A stretch of DNA of 64,000 bases from Clostridiales bacterium (GTDB lineage Bacteria > Bacillota > Clostridia > Christensenellales > Aristaeellaceae). The notes below the pieces were generated by a model that was given only the letters and a program-made list of their open reading frames with translations, was not told where the DNA came from and made no database searches. Location: NCBI GenBank assembly GCA_022787165.1, contig JALFVL010000041.1, positions 87,740 through 151,739 on the forward strand. The letters are read 5' to 3'. Both the position numbers and the translations under genes were made by a program. Of this stretch, positions 57,918 to 64,000 are shown piece after piece (the first letter of the stretch is position 1; each line of letters begins with the position of its first letter).

Positions 57918-60025
57918 CTTTCTACCTCCGGGAAGAAGGAGTCGTAGGGCTCCTCCATCATCTCCGCCGTGCCGATGAGCACATCATAGCGGTACATCGG
58001 CTGCGCGGTATCTTCCTCGAGCAGGTACGTCTCTCCTTCGACGGTCACGCTGAGCGCCGTCTCGCGAAGCAGCTCATCCTGCAAAAGCGTATAGGCGAAT
58101 TTGCGCGTCGATACGCCGCCCGCCTTGAGCTTTCCATACTGTGTGCCGCCGGTAAAGCCCGCTGTCGGAATCGCCGCGATATACTCGCCGCTGCGCAGCA
58201 CGAGGTAGTCGACGCCGCTGTTGTAGAGCAGCTTGTATACGTCGCCCGAGAAGTTCCAGGTATTCGCGCTTCCGGCGTCCTGCGCCTCGAGCACCAGCGT
58301 GTTGGGCGCGTCCAGCTGCTCGCCCTTCGACGGCAGCCAGGTCTCCATCCGGGCCGTGAACGTCCCCGGCTTCTGTCCCTCGTCATCCTCGCGCGTGAGC
58401 GTCAGCGAAAGCGTCTCTGCGCCCGCCGTCAGTTCCTTCATCGGCTCCTGCGGGAAGACGAGCTCCAGCGCGTTGTAATTCGCGGTCGAATAGTCGAGCG
58501 TCTCCCTGACGTGGCGCACGGGCGGCTTGCCCGAGCCTCCGCCGCCCCCGCCGCCATACGAGGCGCTCTGACCAAAGACAAAGCCCTCCTCGTTGTAGGA
58601 GACGTGGCCCGCGAAGTCGCGCACGGCGATCTGCCGCTGGTCGATGACCTCGCCCTTGCGGCCCGTGAGCAGATAACCCGTCTCCGAGGGCACATAGGGC
58701 TCCCAGTTGTAGCCATAGTCAAACGAAATCGCCTCGAGCCCGCTGGCCTCGTCGCTCACGTCGACCACCGCCGCGAGGCTGCTCCATTCCGCCTCCGTCA
58801 GGTATGGCCCCTGCGGCGGCTGCGTGTCGATCATCAGGTCATACTGCGGCGAGAGCGCCGCCACGTCGCCCATCATGTCCATAATCGCAAAGCGCAGGCT
58901 CAGCCGGCCCTCCTGATCGGGCGTATAGCTCTGCGCGTTCTCGTCCAGCAGTATCAGCCGCTCATCGCAGATGAACACGCCATAGACATAGCGCTTGCGC
59001 TCATCCTTCCCGATGCCCGAAAGACCGAACTCAGGCATGGCGGTCATCCATTTGCCCGGCGTATAGCCCTCCGGCGTCACGGTCAGGTGAAGCTCCGGTT
59101 CAGGCGTTGGCGTAGGTACGGGCGTCGGCGCGGGCGTTTCCTCCGGCTTCGACGTTTCCTCCGGCGGAGCGGTCGGCTCGGAGGGCGTCGCCTCGCCGGG
59201 CTCGTCCGTCTCCTCCGGCTTCGTCGTCTCCTCGGGCTTCGTCGTCTCCTCCGGCTTCGTCGTCTCCTCGGGCTTTGTCGTCTCTTGGGGCTTCATCGTC
59301 TCCTGGGGCTTCGTCGTCTCCTCCGGCTTCGTCGTCTCCTCGGGCTTTGTTGTTTCCTCGGGCTTTGTCGTCTCTTCAGGATTCGTCGTCTCCTCGGGCT
59401 TCGATGTCTCCTCTGGCTTCGTCGTCTCCTCGGGCTTCGATGTTTCCTCCGGCTTCGATGTCTCCTCGGGCTTCGATGTCTCCTCCGCCGCGATGCGCGC
59501 CGCCTGGACGATCCAAATGCCGCTGTCCTCGCCCTCTTCGGTCAGGACAATCTCATAGCGCGAGGCGCCGCCCGGAAAGACCGTCCTGTCCGGCAGGAAC
59601 GTCACGCGCGCGAGCAGCTCCTCTGTCAGGCCCTTCACCTCGACGGCATCCGTCGTCAGCAGGTACACCGTCGCCCGTCCGCCGCCTGCGCGCACGCGGT
59701 CGAGCACGCTCTGCAGCTTGCCGGCGATCCGGCTGCCATCTGCCAGCTCCGCCCATGCCTCGCCAGAGGGAATGAATTCTTCCTTTTTGTCTGCGGACGG
59801 CGTCTGCTGTGCGGCGGGCGTCTGCGTCTGCTGTGCGTTGGGCGTTTGCGTCTGCTGGGCCTGCTGCGCCAGTTCCCGCAGCTTTGCTTCTTCTTCCTCC
59901 GAGATATCGACTGAATGGGCCGGCGGCTCCTTGCCCGCCTCTGGCGGCGTCGCTTCCGCAGCGCACGCCGACGGCATGAGCATCGCCAGACAGAGCAGCC
60001 ATGCCGTTTTCCGTCTCCTCTTCAT
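57914..60025 (-). CDS. Secreted protein with 16 tandem hexapeptide repeats (EETxKP)
   Basis: 703 aa from the ATG at 60023-60025, eight bases after GGAGG. The signal peptide ends SACAAE; it does not fit a lipobox. Then come a Gln/Thr/Pro-rich stretch, a folded region (about 80-180: ELADGSRIAGKLQSVLDRV), 16 exact-length hexapeptide repeats EETSKP/EETTKP (59198-59485), a TP-rich linker and a beta-rich C-terminal half with Ig/big-like features (IDTQPPQGPYLTEAEW, EASGLEAISFDYGY) interrupted by SYGGGGGGGSGKPP. No wall anchor. First gene of the seven-gene operon. Function not recognised. Confidence 0.75.
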   Translation of the reverse strand: MKRRRKTAWLLCLAMLMPSACAAEATPPEAGKEPPAHSVDISEEEEAKLRELAQQAQQTQTPNAQQTQTPAAQQTPSADKKEEFIPSGEAWAELADGSRIAGKLQSVLDRVRAGGGRATVYLLTTDAVEVKGLTEELLARVTFLPDRTVFPGGASRYEIVLTEEGEDSGIWIVQAARIAAEETSKPEETSKPEETSKPEETTKPEETSKPEETTNPEETTKPEETTKPEETTKPEETTKPQETMKPQETTKPEETTKPEETTKPEETTKPEETDEPGEATPSEPTAPPEETSKPEETPAPTPVPTPTPEPELHLTVTPEGYTPGKWMTAMPEFGLSGIGKDERKRYVYGVFICDERLILLDENAQSYTPDQEGRLSLRFAIMDMMGDVAALSPQYDLMIDTQPPQGPYLTEAEWSSLAAVVDVSDEASGLEAISFDYGYNWEPYVPSETGYLLTGRKGEVIDQRQIAVRDFAGHVSYNEEGFVFGQSASYGGGGGGGSGKPPVRHVRETLDYSTANYNALELVFPQEPMKELTAGAETLSLTLTREDDEGQKPGTFTARMETWLPSKGEQLDAPNTLVLEAQDAGSANTWNFSGDVYKLLYNSGVDYLVLRSGEYIAAIPTAGFTGGTQYGKLKAGGVSTRKFAYTLLQDELLRETALSVTVEGETYLLEEDTAQPMYRYDVLIGTAEMMEEPYDSFFPEVER
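59198..59485 (-). repeat. Sixteen 18-bp tandem repeats in coding sequence
   Basis: 288 bp = 16 x 18 bp encoding EETSKP/EETTKP with a few variants (QETMKP, QETTKP, EETTNP, EETDEP). Codons vary between copies (GGCTTC/GGCTTT, GTCTCC/GTTTCC on the plus strand), so the array is not a very recent expansion, although recombinational length change remains possible. Confidence 0.9.
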
Positions 60026-60079
60026 CGCCATTTCCTCCCGTAAAAGATCTCCACTCATATAGACGCGCATATCGTCCTT

Positions 60080-60108
60080 ATTCTTTCACACTAAGAAGTG
60101 CATGTCAA
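60080..60108 (-). promoter_or_regulatory. Promoter of the seven-gene envelope operon
   Basis: On the minus strand TTGACA (60103-60108), 17-base spacer, AAGAAT (60080-60085). The about 70 bp upstream (60109-60180) are extremely A/T-rich, possibly an UP element or curved DNA. Confidence 0.6.
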
Positions 60109-60207
60109 TATGTTTTTAAATTATGCACATTCTTTATACTATATTTTTATTCAATTATTACAATTTTATGTATTGTGGACGCTTTCGATGCAAGCCGCGC
60201 CCAAAAA

Positions 60208-60251
60208 ACACAAAACGCGGCCCTCTCTTTGGAGCAGCCGCGCTGTTTTGC
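60208..60251 (-). terminator. Terminator of the ANTAR regulator gene
   Basis: AAAACxGCGCGGC/GCCGCGTTTT stem followed by GTGTTTTTTGG on the minus strand. Confidence 0.7.
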
Positions 60252-60260
60252 CATTTTCTC

Positions 60261-60824
60261 TCAGCTCGCGATGATTTCCTCCGCATCGAGGATTTCTCGC
60301 GCGATGTCGATGATCCGCCGTCCGGAATCCATGCTCTTTTTCTGCATGCGGTAATGGGCCTCCGATTCGCTCAGATGCAGCTGGTCCATCAGCCTGCCCT
60401 TGGCCCGCTCGATGACCTTGCGCTCCTCAAGCGTGCGCGACAGCTTCTGCGCCCGCGCGCGCAGCTCGCCCATCCGCGTCCGGCAGTGCGCCAGCACGCG
60501 CACAGCCTGCACAAAAGCCTCCTGGCTGATCGGATTGCTCAGCGTCATCACGTTCGCCCCGCTCGCGCCTCTGAAGTCCTGTGGCACGATCATCAGCACA
60601 TCGCTGCCCTCGCCCAGCTTCTGCGCCAGCTCCGCGCCGGTCATATCCGCCAGCCGCCACGTCGTCACGAGCAGAAGCCCCTCCTCCCTCGCCTGGGAAA
60701 GCGCCTCTTCTCCGGTGGTGCAGACGTCCGCTTCGATATCCGCATTCGCCAGAATGGCGCGGAGCTTCTGCGCCACATGCTGCGACGCCGCGATTAACAA
60801 CCGTTCCCCCTGATCCTGAGCCAT
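60261..60824 (-). CDS. ANTAR-domain antitermination regulator with degenerate receiver
   Basis: 187 aa. The C-terminal ANTAR RNA-binding domain (about 130-187) reads KVIERAKGRLMDQLHLSESEAHYRMQKKSMDSGRRIIDIAREIL. The N-terminal receiver-like domain (LLIAASQHVAQKLRAILANADIE...) lacks the usual Asp pair (AAS where VDD is expected), and the phospho-acceptor strand reads LLVTTWRLADMTG with no Asp at the expected site. The ATG at 60822-60824 is chosen because GGAGG is seven bases upstream. The family prevents transcription termination at paired-hairpin leaders; its targets are not evident here. Confidence 0.85.
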   Translation of the reverse strand: MAQDQGERLLIAASQHVAQKLRAILANADIEADVCTTGEEALSQAREEGLLLVTTWRLADMTGAELAQKLGEGSDVLMIVPQDFRGASGANVMTLSNPISQEAFVQAVRVLAHCRTRMGELRARAQKLSRTLEERKVIERAKGRLMDQLHLSESEAHYRMQKKSMDSGRRIIDIAREILDAEEIIAS

Positions 60825-60885
60825 ACCCATTCCTCCATTGTGCAGGGAAGCCTCTGTTGGGCATCCCTTGCCCGTGTACGCCGAC

Positions 60886-60914
60886 ATTATAGCAAGCGCT
60901 TTCGTCATTTTCAA
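60886..60914 (-). promoter_or_regulatory. Promoter of the ANTAR regulator gene
   Basis: On the minus strand TTGAAA (60909-60914), 17-base spacer, extended -10 TGC-TATAAT (60886-60891). Confidence 0.8.
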
Positions 60915-61051
60915 GTGGATTTGACGAAATAATCTTCAATTCTTGCATTTTTGTCAATTTTTATCTTTTTTGCATCAAAAAACTGAATAACCAGAACCAA
61001 TCCCCCCACATTCACTCCTTGTCTTGAGGATCATCGCCGCTTCTGAACCGT

Positions 61052-61074
61052 AAAAAAAGCGGCCAGCGGCCGCT
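61052..61074 (-). terminator. Strong terminator in the pyrG-ANTAR gap
   Basis: AGCGGCC/GGCCGCT with a 3-nt loop, followed by seven T on the minus strand. It lies about 75 nt beyond the pyrG terminator and inside a 40-codon open frame. Confidence 0.75.
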
Positions 61075-61146
61075 CCCGATTCCAGCCAACTCTGCATGAT
61101 CCCTCCATTTCCCTTGAAGGCCGATGGGGATGCAGTTTCTATGGTA

Positions 61147-61178
61147 TAAAAAACGCTCTCCCTGGCCCGGAAGAGCGT
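61147..61178 (-). terminator. Terminator of pyrG
   Basis: ACGCTCT/AGAGCGT with a 12-nt loop, followed by TTTTTT on the minus strand. Confidence 0.82.
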
Positions 61179-61189
61179 CAATGATGAAG

Positions 61190-62800
61190 TTATCGATCCT
61201 GATAGGCAAGCGCCGCGCCGACGAAATCGCGGAAGAGCGGGTGCGGACGGTTGGGGCGGCTCTTGAGCTCAGGGTGATACTGAACGCCGACGAACCACGG
61301 ATGCTCCGGCAGCTCGACAATCTCGACCAGATCGCGGTCGGGATTGACGCCTCCGATGCGCATTCCGGCCTCGATAAACTTGCTGCGATACAGGTTGTTG
61401 AACTCGTAGCGATGGCGGTGACGCTCGAAGATATCCTCCGTGCCATAGGCCGCAAAGGACCTCGAGTCCTTCGCCAGATGGCAGGGATACTTGCCCAGGC
61501 GCATCGTGCCGCCCTTCTCGTCGATATTCTGCTGATCGGGCATCAGATCGATGACCGGGTAAGGCGTGTTGGGATCAACCTCACTGGTATGCGCGCCGTT
61601 GAGTCCGATGACATGGCGGGCAAACTCGATCACCGCCATCTGCATGCCCAGACAGATGCCGAAGAACGGCACGTTGTTTTCACGCGCATACTGAACGGCA
61701 GCGATCTTTCCCTCCAGGCCGCGGGAGCCAAAGCCGCCCGGGACAAGCACGCCGGCGCAGCCCGCAAGGCGCTCGCGGGCGTTTTCGGGGGTCAGTTCCT
61801 CGGCCGCCACCCACTTGATTCTGACCTTGGCATGGTGGTAGATGCCGCCGTGCGTGAGCGCCTCGACGATGGAGAGATACGCGTCCGGCAGCTCGACATA
61901 CTTGCCGACGACCGCAATGCTGACCTCACGCTCCGGCGTCAGCAAGCGCTCCACCATCTCGCGCCACTCGGTCAGGTCGGCCTCCGGCACGTCGATGCCC
62001 AGCAGGCGGCAAACGCAGGCGTCCATGCCCTCCTCGTGGATCATCAGCGGCACCTCGTAGATGCTGCGGGCGTTGAGATTTTCAAAGACACAGTCGGCGG
62101 GAATATTGCAGAACAGGCCGATCTTGGCGCGCACGTCGCGCGGAATCGGCTGCTCGCTGCGGCAGACGATGATGTCCGGCTGGATGCCCATGCCGGTAAG
62201 CTCCTTGACGGAATGCTGCGTGGGCTTGGTCTTGAGCTCGCCCGCGGCAGAGATGTACGGAACGAGCGTCACGTGGATATAGATCACGTTTTCGCGGCCG
62301 ACCTCGCTCTTGAGCTGGCGCGCAGCCTCGATGAAGGGCTGGCTTTCAATGTCGCCAACCGTGCCGCCGATCTCGGTGATCACGACGTCCGGCGCGTTTT
62401 CGCTCAGCGAAACCTCCAGCATCCGGCGCTTGATCTCGTTGGTGATATGCGGAATGACCTGAATCGTCGCGCCGAGATATTCGCCCTTGCGCTCGCGGGA
62501 GATGACCGTCCAGTAGACGCGGCCGCTGGTCACGTTCGCCGCCTGCGTCAGGCTCTCGTCGATAAAGCGCTCGTAGTGGCCCAGGTCGAGGTCGGTCTCC
62601 GCGCCGTCATCGGTCACATAGACCTCGCCATGCTGATACGGATTCATGGTTCCGGGATCGACGTTAATATAAGGATCGAATTTCTGAATGGAAACCTTGA
62701 GTCCCCTGCTCTTGAGCAGCCGTCCCAGAGACGCCGCCGTGATGCCCTTGCCCAGCGAGGAGACGACGCCGCCCGTGACAAAAATGAATTTCGTATGCAT
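61190..62800 (-). CDS. pyrG: CTP synthase
   Basis: Makes CTP from UTP, ATP and glutamine. 536 aa from the second of two adjacent ATGs (62798-62800), which is seven bases from GGAGG; the first ATG (62803) is only four bases away. The N-terminal amidoligase domain has [16 protein letters not shown] (P-loop), [15 protein letters not shown] and [16 protein letters not shown]. The C-terminal glutaminase domain has the catalytic Cys in [10 protein letters not shown], with the His and Glu in [11 protein letters not shown]. It has its own promoter and terminator. Confidence 0.97.
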   Translation of the reverse strand: MHTKFIFVTGGVVSSLGKGITAASLGRLLKSRGLKVSIQKFDPYINVDPGTMNPYQHGEVYVTDDGAETDLDLGHYERFIDESLTQAANVTSGRVYWTVISRERKGEYLGATIQVIPHITNEIKRRMLEVSLSENAPDVVITEIGGTVGDIESQPFIEAARQLKSEVGRENVIYIHVTLVPYISAAGELKTKPTQHSVKELTGMGIQPDIIVCRSEQPIPRDVRAKIGLFCNIPADCVFENLNARSIYEVPLMIHEEGMDACVCRLLGIDVPEADLTEWREMVERLLTPEREVSIAVVGKYVELPDAYLSIVEALTHGGIYHHAKVRIKWVAAEELTPENARERLAGCAGVLVPGGFGSRGLEGKIAAVQYARENNVPFFGICLGMQMAVIEFARHVIGLNGAHTSEVDPNTPYPVIDLMPDQQNIDEKGGTMRLGKYPCHLAKDSRSFAAYGTEDIFERHRHRYEFNNLYRSKFIEAGMRIGGVNPDRDLVEIVELPEHPWFVGVQYHPELKSRPNRPHPLFRDFVGAALAYQDR

Positions 62801-62847
62801 CATGAACCCTCCCGTTCTATCCGCAGCCAGAAAAACAACACCGGAAT

Positions 62848-62875
62848 ATTATATCACCGCTCGGGAAGATTTCAA
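62848..62875 (-). promoter_or_regulatory. Promoter of pyrG
   Basis: On the minus strand TTGAAA (62870-62875), 16-base spacer, TATAAT (62848-62853). Confidence 0.75.
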
Positions 62876-62993
62876 GCTTATTTGAAGAATTTTTTTGAAT
62901 TCCTGCAAATATATCCATTTTTGCACAAAAGATGACACAGAATCGAATTTTTCATTCACTGGAAACCGTCATTCTTCTGTACGCGCTCCATGA

Positions 62994-64000
62994 TCACTTG
63001 TGATAGAGGCTGTTCTTCTCGTAAACAGGCTCACAGGTCAAATTGAGGCCCAGCCGCTTGAAGACGCTGTCGTCCACCGTGGAGAGGATGACCGTGGAAT
63101 GGACGTCACAGTCCGCCAGCTCCGAGAGGCACTGCATGGCGCGCATGGCGTTTTCATCGCTTGCCGCGCTGATGGAGAGTGCAATGAGCATCTCATCGGT
63201 ATGCAGCCGCGGATTCTGGCTCTTCATGTATCCCGTCTTCAGCGTCTGAATCGTGCCAATGACCTCGGGCGAGATGAGCTTGATCTCGTCGGGAATGCCC
63301 GCCAGCGCCTTGAGCGCGTTGAGCAGCATCGCCGCTGTCGCGCCCAGCAGCTCCTTGGTTTTGCCCACGATCGTGCGTCCGTCGGCGAGCGTGATGGCCG
63401 CTGCGGGCGCACCGGTCTTTTTCGCCGCCGCCAGCGCGGGCTCCACGCAGGGACGATCCATGCGCGATACGCCGGCCTGATTCATCAAAAGCTCGATCTT
63501 GCCCACGCTCTGCGCGTCTCCGTCGCCCCGGCGCAGCGCCATCTGCGCGGCGTAATAGCGCCGGACGATCTCCTGGCGGGAGGCCTCGCACACGCACCCG
63601 TCGTCGACGATGCAGTTGCCCGCCATGTTCACACCCATATCCGTAGGCGACTGATACGGCGAATGGCCGTAAATTTTTTCAAAAATCGCGCGCAGCACCG
63701 GGAAGATTTCCACATCGCGGTTGTAATTGACAGTCACTTCGTTGTATGCCTGCAGGTGGAAGGGATCGATCATGTTCACGTCGTTCAGATCCGCCGTCGC
63801 GGCCTCGTAGGCCAAATTGACCGGATGCTTGAGCGGCAGATTCCAGATCGGGAAGGTTTCAAACTTGGCGTAGCCCGCCTTCACGCCGCGCTTGTGCTCG
63901 TGGTAAAGCTGTGAAAGGCATGTCGCCATCTTGCCGCTGCCCGGGCCGGGCGCGGTCACGACGACGATTTCGCGCGTGGTTTCGATATAATCATTTTTGC
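62994..64000 (-). CDS. DUF1846 protein (partial, N-terminus beyond the window)
   Basis: The C-terminal about 335 residues of a DUF1846 protein (full members are about 500 aa). The frame continues to the right edge (DYIETTREIVVVTAPGPGSGKM); the internal GTG at 63957-63959 is not the start. Conserved family blocks present: APGPGSGKMATCLSQLYHE (a P-loop-like motif), FETFPIWNLPLKHPVN, AYEAATADLNDVNMIDPFHL, VNYNRDVEIFPVL and SPTDMGVNMAG. Function unestablished; structures show a distinctive three-domain fold (general knowledge). An AT-rich gap of about 190 bp separates it from pyrG; no clear terminator was seen. Confidence 0.92.
   Translation of the reverse strand, partial: KNDYIETTREIVVVTAPGPGSGKMATCLSQLYHEHKRGVKAGYAKFETFPIWNLPLKHPVNLAYEAATADLNDVNMIDPFHLQAYNEVTVNYNRDVEIFPVLRAIFEKIYGHSPYQSPTDMGVNMAGNCIVDDGCVCEASRQEIVRRYYAAQMALRRGDGDAQSVGKIELLMNQAGVSRMDRPCVEPALAAAKKTGAPAAAITLADGRTIVGKTKELLGATAAMLLNALKALAGIPDEIKLISPEVIGTIQTLKTGYMKSQNPRLHTDEMLIALSISAASDENAMRAMQCLSELADCDVHSTVILSTVDDSVFKRLGLNLTCEPVYEKNSLYHK

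Larger units (their letters stand above)
60831..61189. other. Gene-poor stretch between the ANTAR gene and pyrG
   Basis: About 360 bp. It holds the ANTAR promoter (60886-60914), an AT-rich patch (60925-60985), and two terminators (61052-61074 and 61147-61178). A 40-codon frame at 60975-61097 has GGAGGGATC before its ATG but spans the inner terminator; I do not call it a gene. Confidence 0.5.

Noticed and set aside
59198..59485. CRISPR-like regular repeats
   Set aside because: The 18-bp units are contiguous with no spacers and are in frame as EETxKP; this is a protein repeat.
63957..63959. GTG as the start of the DUF1846 gene
   Set aside because: The family's conserved sequence continues upstream in frame to the window edge, so the gene is truncated by the window.

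Overview
The window reads as the chromosome of a GC-rich anaerobic Clostridia-type Firmicute (inference). The main clues are strong AGGAGG ribosome binding sites, sigma-A promoters close to TTGACA-17-TATAAT, a Zn-type L28 next to Asp23/FakA/RecG, pyruvate:ferredoxin oxidoreductase, pyruvate phosphate dikinase, a Na+-pumping decarboxylase and a DUF1846 protein. Almost all genes lie on the minus strand; the clear plus-strand genes are an Mrp ATPase, a thioesterase/Nif11-like pair, rpmB, a TSCPD protein and a TauE-type transporter. No tRNA, rRNA, CRISPR array, prophage or complete IS was seen.

Layout: 1-5171 is a five-gene Na+-translocating decarboxylase operon (mmdA, gamma, biotin carrier, beta, and oadA/pycB cut by the left edge). 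5330-8174 holds a YtqB-type methyltransferase, a secreted protein of unknown role and Mrp. 8324-16120 is one 7.8-kb gene for a giant secreted repeat protein with 12 SdrD-B-like repeats. 16246-17252 is an acyl-ACP thioesterase coupled to a Nif11-like small protein. 17332-21166 contains a membrane protein and an rsgA-methyltransferase-tetR operon behind a consensus promoter with two palindromic operators. 21426-28947 holds ppdK, recG, fakA, asp23 and divergent rpmB. 29041-30236 is an accessory patch with an AT-richer tyrosine phosphatase and strong hairpins. 30333-39695 carries a PrsA-like foldase, membrane proteins and the replication cluster topB-dnaB-rplI-DUF2232. 39752-45228 has a propeller-like protein, a TSCPD protein, a MITE-like inverted-repeat element, a hexapeptide transferase, glmM and an SH3 protein. 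45422-50040 has PFOR and TauE/SafE.

50138-60025 is the most unusual region: a compact seven-gene minus-strand operon encoding a secreted protein with 16 KPEETx-type hexapeptide repeats, two HlyD-like adaptors, a beta-propeller/solute-binding fusion, two sugar-type ABC permeases and a MacB/FtsX-like permease, with no ATPase gene. 60261-64000 holds an ANTAR regulator with a degenerate receiver, pyrG and the edge-truncated DUF1846 gene.

Putting the metabolism together (inference): PpdK and PFOR process pyruvate, and the biotin decarboxylase would turn decarboxylation of an acyl-CoA or oxaloacetate into a sodium gradient. FakA, the acyl-ACP thioesterase and Asp23 touch membrane lipid metabolism, and the giant protein and the seven-gene operon represent heavy investment in the cell envelope.
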